Source: Sulfuricurvum sp.
GTDB taxonomy: Bacteria > Campylobacterota > Campylobacteria > Campylobacterales > Sulfurimonadaceae
Assembly (NCBI GenBank): GCA_020721585.1
Contig: DYMK01000005.1
Span: 1 to 64,000 of the forward strand
Reading direction: 5' to 3'
DNA: 64,000 nucleotides
The notes under the pieces were generated by a model. That model had not been told where the DNA came from, searched no databases, and saw nothing but the letters and a program-made list of their open reading frames with translations. Each line of letters begins with the position of its first letter. Position 1 is the first letter of the stretch. Below, piece after piece: positions 16,896-25,098 of the stretch. The translations under genes and the position numbers were made by a program.

Positions 16896-17822
16896 ATGAA
16901 AATAGTTATTTTAGATGCGCTAACGTATGGCGATACCGCATTAGAGGCGTTTTATGAGCTGGGAGAGGTGTCTGTTTATGCGACCACTTCATCCGAAGAG
17001 ACCCTTGAGCGTGTCCGTGATGCGGAGGTGATTGTGACCAATAAAGTGGTCATTACCGATGCAATTATGGAAGGCTCTCCCCATCTTCGTCTTATTTGTG
17101 TGGCAGCAACCGGCACCAATAATATTGACCATGAAGCTGCCGCGCGTCGTACCATTACGGTTAAAAATGTAGCGGGATATTCGACCGATGCGGTGGTGCA
17201 ACACACCTTCTCAATGCTGTTTTATCTCATGGGGCAGAGTCGCTATTACGATGACTATGTCAAAACGGGTGGGTGGCAAAAAGAGGCAGTTTTTACCCAT
17301 ATTGGTCCTTCCTTCAGTGAATTACGGGGGAAAACGTGGGGGATTATAGGCTTGGGTGCAATAGGTCGTGGTGTGGCGCACATCGCATCCGCCTTTGGGG
17401 TCAACGTTGTTTATTATTCGACATCAGGAAAAAATGACAATGGCGACTTTGAAAAAACGACCCTCAGTCGACTGATCGAAAACAGCGATATTATCTCGAT
17501 CCACGCACCGCTAAATGCTTTGACGGAAAATCTCATTTCCCATTCAGAACTGTTACAGATGAAAGATGGGGCAGTCTTGCTCAATCTTGGTCGGGGGGGA
17601 ATCGTCGATGAAGAAGCTCTTGCGGTCATTATTGATGTCAAACCAATTTATGTTGGTTTGGATGTGTTACGTCAAGAACCGATGAAAACGCGACATCCTC
17701 TCTTAGCGATCAAACACCCAAATCGTCTCTATGTCACCCCTCATATCGCATGGACATCCCGTGAAGCACGCGAACGATTGATTGCTTCAACGGTGGAAAA
17801 TATTAGAACGCTTACGGATTGA
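16896..17822 (+). CDS. D-2-hydroxyacid dehydrogenase (glycerate dehydrogenase/hydroxypyruvate reductase-like)
   Basis: 308 aa. It reduces a 2-keto acid such as hydroxypyruvate with NAD(P)H; the exact substrate cannot be read from sequence. The Rossmann glycine motif GLGAIGRG is near residue 150. The catalytic arginine is in LLNLGRGGIVDEEAL, the glutamate follows in VLRQEP, and the histidine is in TPHIAWTS. The N-terminal catalytic half has the family segment CVAATGTNNIDHEAA. The start ATG 16896 is confirmed by the duplicated N terminus at 14749. A hairpin carrying two regulator-type boxes follows its stop. Confidence 0.88.
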   Translation: MKIVILDALTYGDTALEAFYELGEVSVYATTSSEETLERVRDAEVIVTNKVVITDAIMEGSPHLRLICVAATGTNNIDHEAAARRTITVKNVAGYSTDAVVQHTFSMLFYLMGQSRYYDDYVKTGGWQKEAVFTHIGPSFSELRGKTWGIIGLGAIGRGVAHIASAFGVNVVYYSTSGKNDNGDFEKTTLSRLIENSDIISIHAPLNALTENLISHSELLQMKDGAVLLNLGRGGIVDEEALAVIIDVKPIYVGLDVLRQEPMKTRHPLLAIKHPNRLYVTPHIAWTSREARERLIASTVENIRTLTD

Positions 17823-17887
17823 AAGGAAGAGAATGTCGTATCTCTTTAGTCCCTTCACCTTATAATATTGAATTGGCAAGGTTTAAT

Positions 17888-17931
17888 ATTGACTCAGGTC
17901 AAGAATATAATTTGACCTGAGTCAATTTTTT
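17888..17931 (+). terminator. 15-bp stem plus T6, likely terminator of the dehydrogenase gene
   Basis: The two inverted boxes form a perfect stem (17888-17902 with 17912-17926) with a 9-nt loop, followed by a run of T to 17931. It has the form of an intrinsic terminator 66 bp after the dehydrogenase stop, superimposed on regulator sites of the next promoter. Confidence 0.6.
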
Positions 17932-17953
17932 GATCTACCGAAAATGATACAGT
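17889..17953 (+). promoter_or_regulatory. Two TTGAC-N4-GTCAA boxes and extended -10 of the porin promoter
   Basis: TTGACTCAGGTCAA (17889-17902) and its exact reverse complement TTGACCTGAGTCAA (17912-17925) are separated by 9 bp. The proximal box is centred 32 bp before the centre of TACAGT (17948-17953), which has an upstream TG (extended -10). That places it at about -41.5, the class II position for Crp/Fnr activators. The same box and spacing occur before the cytochrome c gene and napA. Confidence 0.7.
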
Positions 17954-17982
17954 TCTCTTATATTTAATATAGGGATGTAAAA

Positions 17983-19218
17983 ATGAAATATTTAGTATTG
18001 TCTACTATTTTAGCGTCGGTGTTTTTTGGTGCCGCACCTTTGAGCGCAGAGGATTTTAGCCTCTTAAGCCATCCAAAATTCAATGGCGAAGTACGCGCCC
18101 GTTATGAAAACGTCGATGACCAAAGTAATACCAAAAGTCAAGCCAACGCCTATACGGTACGCGCAACCCTTGGACTTAACGCCAATGTGTTTGGTCTGGA
18201 TGCCCTTACGATGAAAGTGGAGGGAACCACCGTACAAGCCATAGGACCACAATACTACTTTGATGGTACCTACAATGGGATGACCACCTACGATACGGTC
18301 GTAGATCCCGTTCAAACCCGATTTGACCAAGCTTATCTCCAGTACAAAGTGGGCAAAACCACCATCAAAGCGGGTCGTCAAGTGATCAATTTGGACAACC
18401 AACGGTTTATTGGATCGGTGGATTGGCGACAAATGATGCAAAGCTTTGATGCCGTACTGCTCACCGATACCACCGTCGATAATCTCACCTTAACGGGGGG
18501 GTATATCCGCAGTATCGCAGGGATTACCAATGCTCCAGTGACATTGAGAAATCGTGGTAATTCGATTGTGTTAAATGGATCGTATAAATTCAATGATATG
18601 CTCAAAGTGACCGCGTATGACTATAGGCTCGCTTCAACACACGACACAGCAGGAGTGGCACTTACGGGAGATGTCCCCCTTGGTATCGCTAAAATTGGGT
18701 ATCGTGCGGAATATGCCCGACAAGGGGATGCTTCACAAGAGAGTCTAGGGGGGATCAAAAATGCCCAAGCCGATGCCCACTATTATAACCTTGATGCCCT
18801 TGCCAATGTCAGTGGGGTCTTGGTGGGTGCAGGATACGAAGTGCTAAGTGGTTCCACCGGAAGTGATGGTAAAACCGCCTTCCAAACCCCGCTAGCAACC
18901 CTCCATGCGTTTAATGGATGGGCGGATAAATTTCTTACGACCCCAACAGGGGGATTATGCGATGCCAGTGCAACGTTTGGGTACACCTCTCCTGCGTTGG
19001 GAAAAGCAGTGATCGTCTATCATAATTTTAACACCGATCACGCCATGGCAACCAAAAGTGACCTTGGGCATGAGTGGGATATGCTCTATACCAATGCTAT
19101 CCCAAGTGTTAAAGGGTTAAGTGGTCTTATCAAAGCGGGCTATTATAAAGCAGGGGATGTTGCAACCTTTACCAAAGATGTTTCTAAAGTGTGGCTGCAA
19201 CTCGATTATAAATTTTAG
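17983..19218 (+). CDS. Outer-membrane porin-like beta-barrel protein
   Basis: 411 aa. A signal peptide covers about residues 1-22 (LVLSTILASVFFGAAPLSA). The mature part is made of alternating amphipathic strands (EVRARYENV, YTVRATLGLN, QAYLQYKVGKTTIKAGRQ, KVTAYDYRLAST) and ends in WLQLDYKF, the terminal aromatic that directs barrel insertion by BAM. It resembles OprD/alginate-export-type porins of Campylobacterota. Its promoter carries the same Crp/Fnr-type box as nap and the cytochrome gene, so it may let nitrate, nitrite or an electron donor cross the outer membrane during nitrate respiration; this is inference. Repeats follow the stop codon. Confidence 0.82.
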   Translation: MKYLVLSTILASVFFGAAPLSAEDFSLLSHPKFNGEVRARYENVDDQSNTKSQANAYTVRATLGLNANVFGLDALTMKVEGTTVQAIGPQYYFDGTYNGMTTYDTVVDPVQTRFDQAYLQYKVGKTTIKAGRQVINLDNQRFIGSVDWRQMMQSFDAVLLTDTTVDNLTLTGGYIRSIAGITNAPVTLRNRGNSIVLNGSYKFNDMLKVTAYDYRLASTHDTAGVALTGDVPLGIAKIGYRAEYARQGDASQESLGGIKNAQADAHYYNLDALANVSGVLVGAGYEVLSGSTGSDGKTAFQTPLATLHAFNGWADKFLTTPTGGLCDASATFGYTSPALGKAVIVYHNFNTDHAMATKSDLGHEWDMLYTNAIPSVKGLSGLIKAGYYKAGDVATFTKDVSKVWLQLDYKF

Positions 19219-19234
19219 GTCTCTTGTCCTGAGA

Positions 19235-19363
19235 TTGCGGATCAAGTCCGCAATGACGAAGAGGTGTCCGCAATGACAGGGTGCGTCACCCTGAACGCTC
19301 TAACCCGTCACCCTGAACTCGATTCAGGGTCTAAAAGAGGAGATGCTGAATCACGTTCAGCAT
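19235..19363. repeat. Cluster of three dispersed hairpin repeats
   Basis: Three perfect hairpins lie in tandem after the porin gene: TTGCGGA/TCCGCAA (19235-19253), ACCCTGAA/TTCAGGGT (19310-19330) and ATGCTGAA/TTCAGCAT (19343-19363), each with a 5-nt loop. A half copy of the first lies at about 19267-19277. This is a mosaic of REP-like elements. They may end porin transcription. Confidence 0.6.
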
Positions 19364-19429
19364 GGGTAACGCCCACAATTATGTGCTTTGAAAAGAATGA
19401 AATCTGAAAAGTTTTACGAGAGGACTAAT

Positions 19430-19450
19430 ATGACGTTTGAAGTACGTCAT
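19430..19450. promoter_or_regulatory. Inverted repeat ATGACGT-N7-ACGTCAT upstream of the cytochrome promoter
   Basis: A perfect 7-bp inverted repeat lies directly upstream of the TTGAC-N4-GTCAA box at 19455. Its centre is about 21.5 bp upstream of the box centre, two helical turns, like the spacing of the two porin boxes. It could be a site for a second regulator. Confidence 0.35.
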
Positions 19451-19454
19451 TAAA

Positions 19455-19496
19455 TTGACTTAGGTCAAAGCTTTTGATGTGGAAACGATCTATAAT
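19455..19496 (+). promoter_or_regulatory. Crp/Fnr-type box and -10 of the cytochrome c promoter
   Basis: TTGACTTAGGTCAA (19455-19468) is centred 32 bp before the centre of a perfect TATAAT (19491-19496). This is class II activator geometry (about -41.5). The cytochrome ATG is 27 bp after the -10. Confidence 0.75.
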
Positions 19497-19523
19497 TTTC
19501 TATCTCAACAGTAGGAACTTTGT

Positions 19524-19826
19524 ATGAAAAAAAGTTTTATGGTAGTGGCAACATTGGTTGCTCTAGGTTTTGTAAATGTTCATGCAGCAGAAGAGGGTGC
19601 GGCGCTTTATAAAAAATGTGCAGTGTGTCATGGTGCGGCGGGAGAAAAAGCGGCACTCGGCAAAAGCAAAATCATTAAAGATATGAGTGCGGCACAAATC
19701 ACAACTGCGCTTAAAGGGTACAAAGACGGAAGCTACGGCACTGCTCAAAAAGCTCTCATGAAAGGACAAGTAGCATCTCTTAATGATGCACAAATTTCTG
19801 CACTTGCTTCACATATTTCTAAATAA
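19524..19826 (+). CDS. Small periplasmic class I c-type cytochrome (c553-like)
   Basis: 100 aa. A signal peptide (MKKSFMVVATLVALGFVNVHA) is followed by one haem-binding CAVCH at about residues 35-39 and a distal methionine candidate in ALMKGQ. The size and LYKKCAVCHG start fit cytochrome c553/c6-type electron carriers. Its promoter shares the Crp/Fnr-type box with nap, and it lies directly upstream, so it probably carries electrons in nitrate-dependent respiration. It is monocistronic, with a terminator right after the stop. Confidence 0.9.
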   Translation: MKKSFMVVATLVALGFVNVHAAEEGAALYKKCAVCHGAAGEKAALGKSKIIKDMSAAQITTALKGYKDGSYGTAQKALMKGQVASLNDAQISALASHISK

Positions 19827-19833
19827 TTTCTTT

Positions 19834-19855
19834 TCACCCTTTGGGGTGATTTTTT
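19834..19855 (+). terminator. Intrinsic terminator of the cytochrome c gene
   Basis: TCACCC and GGGTGA form a 6-bp stem closed by a 4-nt loop, followed by TTTTTT (19850-19855), 7 nt after the stop codon. Confidence 0.8.
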
Positions 19856-19951
19856 CAGGCAGTATTTTCTCTCTTTTACGTGATCGCATACAAATATTAA
19901 TTGCTGTTTGGAAAGATCTTGTATACCCCCTTTTTTTAGAATGACTATCAC

Positions 19952-19993
19952 TTGACTTAGGTCAATTTTTAAAATCACTTATTATATTAAAAT
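19952..19993 (+). promoter_or_regulatory. Crp/Fnr-type box and -10 of the nap promoter
   Basis: TTGACTTAGGTCAA (19952-19965), identical to the cytochrome box, is centred 32 bp before the centre of TAAAAT (19988-19993). Predicted start is about 20000, leaving a leader of about 90 nt before napA. Confidence 0.72.
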
Positions 19994-20013
19994 TATCAGT
20001 GTCAATAAAAAAA

Positions 20014-20056
20014 GGCACTTCTAAAAAGTTTTAAAAAAGAATTTTTTAGAGGTGTC
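20014..20056 (+). other. 14-bp hairpin in the napA 5' leader
   Basis: GGCACTTCTAAAAA (20014-20027) pairs with TTTTTAGAGGTGTC (20043-20056), with two G-U pairs and a 15-nt loop. It occupies the middle of the predicted leader, ending 33 nt before the napA ATG. It could stabilise the mRNA or control translation. Confidence 0.5.
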
Positions 20057-20088
20057 GACAAAAACTAATCCACTAAAAAGGATCAACA

Positions 20089-22875
20089 ATGCAAGAAAGT
20101 CGTAGGGATTTTTTAAAAGCCAGTGCTGCAACAGCTGCTGCTGCTGCAGTGGGTATGACATTGCCAAGCGAAGTTGAAGCTGCGTCCAAGGCGGGTGAGT
20201 CAGGATGGCGTTGGGACAAAGCAGTATGCCGTTTCTGCGGAACGGGATGCGGTGTTATGGTCGCAACCCAAAATGATAAAATTATTGCGGTCAAAGGTGA
20301 CCCTGCAGCTCCAGTAAATAAAGGGCTCAACTGTATTAAGGGATATTTCCTAGCCAAAATTATGTACGGTGCAGACCGTTTAACTCAGCCGTTGTTACGT
20401 GTCGATGCAAGCGGAAATTTCAGTAAACAAGGAAAATTCCAACCCGTAAGTTGGCAAAAAGCATTTGATGTAATGGCGTATAAATTTAAAGAGACGTATG
20501 CTAAAAATGGTCCAACTTCAGTTGGTATTTTTGGATCTGGTCAATATACTATTCACGAAGGCTATGCGTCGCTTAAACTGATGAAAGCAGGCTTTCGATC
20601 TAATAATATTGACCCTAATGCACGTCACTGTATGGCATCTGCGGTTACTGGATTTATGCAAACATTCGGTATCGATGAACCGGCAGGCTGTTACGATGAT
20701 ATTGAGTTAACCGATACGATCGTAACATGGGGTGCTAATATGGCGGAGATGCATCCGATTCTTTGGTCACGCGTATCCGATCGTAAACTCACCAACAAAG
20801 CAAAAGTAAAAGTAGTCAATCTCTCTACCTATACACAACGTACTTCGGATTTGGCGGATATTGAGATTATTTTTCGACCAAGTACCGATTTGGCAATCTG
20901 GAACTACATTGCACGTGAGTTAGTTTACAACGCTCCTGAATCCATCGACTGGAAATATGTCAAAGAGAACTGTGTATTTGCGACAAGCTGGGTCGATACG
21001 GGATATGGAATGCGTAACAACGCCAACCATCCAAAATTTAAAGCATCTGAAAAAGATACGGTAGCCAAAGAGGTTGCAAAAAAAGTTGGCGCGTTAGAGG
21101 GTCCTGCACTCAAACCGTTCGGGTATGAGACAGGTGAGACCATGAAAATGACGCACAATGCAACGGCTGCGGAAAACTGGGTTATTACGTTTGAAGAATT
21201 TAAGCGTGGTTTAGCACCGTATACTCTCGATTATGTTGCGAGTGTTGCTAAAGGAAATCCAGATGAGGATACCGAAGCATTCAAGAAAAAACTCAAAGCA
21301 CTTGCCGATCTTTACATCGAAAAAGGGCGTAAAGTTGTTAGTTTCTGGACAATGGGCTTCAATCAGCACACACGTGGTACATGGGTAAATTCTCAATCAT
21401 ACATGGTTCATATGTTACTTGGTAAACAATCCAAACCAGGTTCTGGGGCATTTTCACTCACTGGTCAGCCATCAGCATGTGGAACAGCACGTGAAGTAGG
21501 AACCTTTAGTCACCGTCTCCCTGCGGATATGGTCGTTATGAATCCAAAACATCGTGAACACTCTGAACACATCTGGAAAGTTCCAGCAGGAACGATTAAC
21601 CCTGTTGCAGGTAGTCATTATGTACAAATTATGCGTGATTTAGAAGACGGTAAAGTGAAATGGGCATGGGTTCAGGTTAATAACCCATGGCAAGATACCG
21701 CCAATGCAAACCACTGGATTAAAGCAGCGCGTGAGATGGATAATTTCATCGTCTGTTCGGATGCTTATCCGGGTATTTCAGCAAAAGTAGCCGATTTGAT
21801 TCTACCATCGGCGATGATATATGAAAAATGGGGTGGATACGGCAATGCTGAGCGTCGAACTCAACAATGGAAACAGCAAGTTACTCCAGTTGGTCAAGCG
21901 ATGGGTGATTTGTGGCAAACGGCAGAATTTGCCAAACGCTTCACCCTTGCCGAAGTGTGGAAAGAGTGGAAAATTAACGATAAAGTGACGATCCCAAGTG
22001 TACTGAGTGAAGCTCAAAAAATGGGATACAAACCGACCGATACCTTGTTTGATGTTTTGTTCGCCAATAAAGAGGCAAAAAGCTACAAATGGCCAGATCC
22101 AATCGGGAAAGGGTTTGCTAATACTGAAGCGGGCGGTGATAAACGTAATGTCCTTGGTTCTGATGGCAAGCCGTTTAAAGGGTATGGTTTCTTTATTCAT
22201 AAATACATTTGGGAAGAGTATCGTAAATTCGGTCTCGGGCATGGGCATGACTTAGCCGATTTCGACACCTATCACCGTGTTCGTGGTTTGAAATGGCCGG
22301 TAGTCAATGGCAAAGAGACGCAATGGCGTTTTAACGCTAAATACGATCCGTATGCGAAGAAAACAGGGCGTGAGTTTGCTTTCTACGGTGAATTTAGCAA
22401 AGTGATCCAACAAGGAACATTGACCGGTCCTGATGCATCCAAACCAAAAGTGGATTTGCACAATAAAGCCAAAATCTTTATGCATCCATACATGGAGCCG
22501 CCTGAAACTCCGAGCAAAGAGTACCCATTGTGGCTTTGTACCGGTCGTGTGCTTGAGCATTGGCACTCTGGAACGATGACCATGCGTGTACCTGAACTCT
22601 ATCGAGCAGTTCCAGAAGCTCTTTGTTATATGCATCCTCAAACGGCTAAAGATATGGGGGCAAAAGACGGTGAATTGGTATGGGTTGAATCACGTCGTGG
22701 CAAAGTAAAAGCCCGTGTTGAAACACGAGGACGCAACCGACCACCTAAATCATTGGTATTTGTCCCTTGGTTCGATGAAAAAGTTTATATTAATAAAGTA
22801 TGTTTAGATGCGACCTGTCCGATTTCTAAACAAACCGACTATAAAAAATGTGCAGTCAAGGTCTATAAGGCTTAA
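20089..22875 (+). CDS. napA: Periplasmic nitrate reductase catalytic subunit
   Basis: 928 aa molybdopterin enzyme reducing nitrate to nitrite in the periplasm. The twin-arginine signal SRRDFLKA is at residues 4-11, followed by an Ala-rich core. The [4Fe-4S] cysteines are C47, C50, C54 and C82. The Mo-ligand cysteine is in [11 protein letters not shown]. The C-terminal half binds the bis-MGD cofactor. The length is that of Campylobacterota NapA, longer than the E. coli form. It heads the napAGHBFLD operon; napG starts 3 bp after its stop. Expression is probably driven by the Crp/Fnr-type promoter upstream. Confidence 0.98.
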   Translation: MQESRRDFLKASAATAAAAAVGMTLPSEVEAASKAGESGWRWDKAVCRFCGTGCGVMVATQNDKIIAVKGDPAAPVNKGLNCIKGYFLAKIMYGADRLTQPLLRVDASGNFSKQGKFQPVSWQKAFDVMAYKFKETYAKNGPTSVGIFGSGQYTIHEGYASLKLMKAGFRSNNIDPNARHCMASAVTGFMQTFGIDEPAGCYDDIELTDTIVTWGANMAEMHPILWSRVSDRKLTNKAKVKVVNLSTYTQRTSDLADIEIIFRPSTDLAIWNYIARELVYNAPESIDWKYVKENCVFATSWVDTGYGMRNNANHPKFKASEKDTVAKEVAKKVGALEGPALKPFGYETGETMKMTHNATAAENWVITFEEFKRGLAPYTLDYVASVAKGNPDEDTEAFKKKLKALADLYIEKGRKVVSFWTMGFNQHTRGTWVNSQSYMVHMLLGKQSKPGSGAFSLTGQPSACGTAREVGTFSHRLPADMVVMNPKHREHSEHIWKVPAGTINPVAGSHYVQIMRDLEDGKVKWAWVQVNNPWQDTANANHWIKAAREMDNFIVCSDAYPGISAKVADLILPSAMIYEKWGGYGNAERRTQQWKQQVTPVGQAMGDLWQTAEFAKRFTLAEVWKEWKINDKVTIPSVLSEAQKMGYKPTDTLFDVLFANKEAKSYKWPDPIGKGFANTEAGGDKRNVLGSDGKPFKGYGFFIHKYIWEEYRKFGLGHGHDLADFDTYHRVRGLKWPVVNGKETQWRFNAKYDPYAKKTGREFAFYGEFSKVIQQGTLTGPDASKPKVDLHNKAKIFMHPYMEPPETPSKEYPLWLCTGRVLEHWHSGTMTMRVPELYRAVPEALCYMHPQTAKDMGAKDGELVWVESRRGKVKARVETRGRNRPPKSLVFVPWFDEKVYINKVCLDATCPISKQTDYKKCAVKVYKA

Positions 22876-22877
22876 CC

Positions 22878-23690
22878 ATGGCAACGGAAAAACAGCCCCC
22901 GATGAGTGAACGTCGCCGATTTTTATTGCAAGCATTGCAAGGAATCGGGTTAGCAACGCTTGGGGCATTGACATGGAGTGCATACATTGATGAAGCGAGT
23001 GCTGCATCAATGGTGCTGCGTCCTCCTGGGGCATTGAGCGAAGAAGATTTCTTAGCACACTGTATTCGTTGCGGGTTATGTGTTGAAGTATGTCCATACG
23101 ATACGCTTCGTCTTGCCCGTGCTGGAGATAATATTCCGATAGGAACTCCTTATTTTATCGCGCGGGAAATCCCGTGTTATATGTGTAAAGACATCCCCTG
23201 TGTCCCACCGTGTCCTACAGGTGCGTTGGAGGAGTCATTGGTCATGAAAATGGCGAAAGACGGACACAAAGTCTTCGATATAGGTATGGCGAAAATGGGG
23301 ATTGCGGTGATTGATTCGGATCAGTGTGTCGCTTTTTGGGGTGTTCAATGTGATGCTTGTTATCGAGCGTGTCCGCTGATCAATGAAGCGATTGTGATCG
23401 ATCATAGTCGAAATGATCGGACGGGGAAACATGCCCTGCTGGTGCCTCGTGTCATCGGTGATGTGTGTACCGGATGCGGAATGTGTGAAAAAGCGTGTAT
23501 TACCGAAAAAGCCTCTATTTTTGTCTTGCCGTTGTCGGTTGCAAAAGGGAAAGCTGGAAGCAATTACATCAAAGGGTGGGATGAAAAAGATGAAAAACGG
23601 CTGGAGACTCAAAAAGGGGGCGGTGAAACGACCACAACCCCGACCAGTTCTCAAAAACCGGTCGATTATCTTAATGATGAGGAGTTTTAA
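22878..23690 (+). CDS. napG: NapG ferredoxin-type quinol dehydrogenase subunit
   Basis: 270 aa periplasmic iron-sulfur protein that with NapH passes electrons from menaquinol towards NapB/NapA. A Tat-like signal (ERRRFLLQ, then a hydrophobic stretch) covers residues 1-40. Four cysteine clusters for [4Fe-4S] centres follow: CIRCGLCVEVCP, CYMCKDIPCVPPCP, CDACYRACP with C in SDQC, and CTGCGMCEKAC. The C-terminal tail is polar and low complexity. It overlaps the napH start by one base. NapC is absent from the operon, so NapGH must be the quinol route, as in Wolinella. Confidence 0.97.
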   Translation: MATEKQPPMSERRRFLLQALQGIGLATLGALTWSAYIDEASAASMVLRPPGALSEEDFLAHCIRCGLCVEVCPYDTLRLARAGDNIPIGTPYFIAREIPCYMCKDIPCVPPCPTGALEESLVMKMAKDGHKVFDIGMAKMGIAVIDSDQCVAFWGVQCDACYRACPLINEAIVIDHSRNDRTGKHALLVPRVIGDVCTGCGMCEKACITEKASIFVLPLSVAKGKAGSNYIKGWDEKDEKRLETQKGGGETTTTPTSSQKPVDYLNDEEF

Positions 23691-24508
23691 TGGAGTGGCT
23701 AAAAAAACACCAATTTTTAATTCTTCGCCGTTTGACACAAATTTCAATGATAGTTCTTTATTTCGGATCACATGCATGGGGATGGAAAGTTCTCGAAGGT
23801 AATTTAGGGAGTTCATTGGTTATGGGGACAATCCCTTTAGCAGATCCGTTTGCGGTAGTGCAAATGTCTGCTGCGGGTGCGTTGCTAGGATTGGATGTAC
23901 TTATCGGAGCTGCCATCATAACGCTATTTTATGCCATTGTCGGCGGGAGAGCTTTTTGCAGCTGGGTGTGCCCGATCAACATGGTGAGTGATGCTGCCAA
24001 TGGGTTACGCCGTGTCTTACGGATTAACGAAGTGGAGCGTCGAGTTGTCATCAGCCGGCATCTTCGCTATTGGGTATTAGTGCTCTCTATCGCCCTTTCA
24101 GCGATTTTTGGAGTTGCGGCATTTGAATTTATCAGTCCTATCGGGATGCTCAATCGTGGACTTATTTTTGGAATCGGATTTGGTGGAGCCGTAGTGGCAG
24201 GTGTTTTTCTCCTCGATTTATTTGGGGTGAAAAACGGATTTTGCGGTCATCTGTGTCCGTTGGGGGGATTGTATTCGCTCATCGGCCGATTCAGTGTGAT
24301 CCGTGTAAAACACAATCAGGAAAAATGTACGTTGTGTATGAAATGCACCGCTATTTGTCCTGAAAAACCGGTTTTGCATATGATCGGTAAACGAAGCGAA
24401 TTTGTCGCCATGGGTGAGTGTACCAACTGCGCTCGCTGTATTGAAGTGTGTGATGATGACGCTTTAAATTTTGATATTCGCTTATTTAAACAACAAAATA
24501 AGGAGTAA
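23690..24508 (+). CDS. napH: NapH membrane quinol dehydrogenase subunit
   Basis: 272 aa integral membrane protein with about four transmembrane helices (around residues 15-30, 65-85, 120-145 and 155-175). Two CxxxCP loops (CSWVCPIN and CGHLCPLGG) face the cytoplasm in known NapH/NosR-type proteins. Two [4Fe-4S] motifs, CTLCMKCTAICP and CTNCARCIEVC, are at the C terminus. It oxidises menaquinol and hands electrons to NapG. It is translationally coupled to napG, and a good AAGGAG site precedes napB just downstream. Confidence 0.97.
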   Translation: MEWLKKHQFLILRRLTQISMIVLYFGSHAWGWKVLEGNLGSSLVMGTIPLADPFAVVQMSAAGALLGLDVLIGAAIITLFYAIVGGRAFCSWVCPINMVSDAANGLRRVLRINEVERRVVISRHLRYWVLVLSIALSAIFGVAAFEFISPIGMLNRGLIFGIGFGGAVVAGVFLLDLFGVKNGFCGHLCPLGGLYSLIGRFSVIRVKHNQEKCTLCMKCTAICPEKPVLHMIGKRSEFVAMGECTNCARCIEVCDDDALNFDIRLFKQQNKE

Positions 24509-24512
24509 ACAC

Positions 24513-25097
24513 ATGAAACGTAATGTGATTAGTATCGTAACCACCGTAATATTAGGGAGTACATTACTCTTGGGTGCAGGTAAAGAGGTTCAGATCGCTG
24601 AAGAGTCGTTAGGACTTTCAAAAGTAAGTGTTGATGCAGATAGCGGTTTGGTTGAAAAACCTTTTGTCTATAAAGGAACGGCTCCAGGAGCTGGGAACAA
24701 ACGGATTCCAAGAGCGTATGACAATGCACCACCGATGATTCCGCATGACATCAGTGAGTTGCCAATTATCACTCAGGAAGAAAACACGTGTACCTCGTGT
24801 CATATGCCAGAAGTTGCACCGAGTGTTGGAGCTATACCGATTCCTAAAACGCATTTGACCAATCTTCGGAATATGACGGATCTCAAAGGGGAACTGTATC
24901 AAGGACGATGGAATTGTACACAGTGTCATGCACCCCAGGCTGTACTTGATCCTGCAGTAATGAATAAATTCAAAGGGGCGTATCATAAGAAAATCGGTGG
25001 CGAATATAAAACAAACTTGATTAAAACTCTCCGTGAAGGTGTAATGGAAGATGCCTCAGGCTTGTTTGATCTTAATAAAGATTTGGTAGCAGAGTAA
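24513..25097 (+). CDS. napB: NapB dihaem cytochrome c subunit of nitrate reductase
   Basis: 194 aa from ATG 24513 (the frame is open further upstream, but AAGGAG at 24500 and a signal peptide fix this start). A signal peptide covers residues 1-20. Two haem sites are visible, CTSCH near residue 93 and CTQCH near residue 133; NapB carries two bis-His haems and delivers electrons to NapA. The C-terminal region after the second haem is longer than in E. coli NapB. NapF starts 2 bp downstream. Confidence 0.97.
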   Translation: MKRNVISIVTTVILGSTLLLGAGKEVQIAEESLGLSKVSVDADSGLVEKPFVYKGTAPGAGNKRIPRAYDNAPPMIPHDISELPIITQEENTCTSCHMPEVAPSVGAIPIPKTHLTNLRNMTDLKGELYQGRWNCTQCHAPQAVLDPAVMNKFKGAYHKKIGGEYKTNLIKTLREGVMEDASGLFDLNKDLVAE

Positions 25098-25098
25098 T

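Noticed and set aside
19430-19453. Seven-codon mini-ORF (ATG to TAA) with a GAGAGG site before the cytochrome promoter
   Set aside because: It lies upstream of the predicted start of transcription and is mostly an inverted repeat; better read as a regulatory site.
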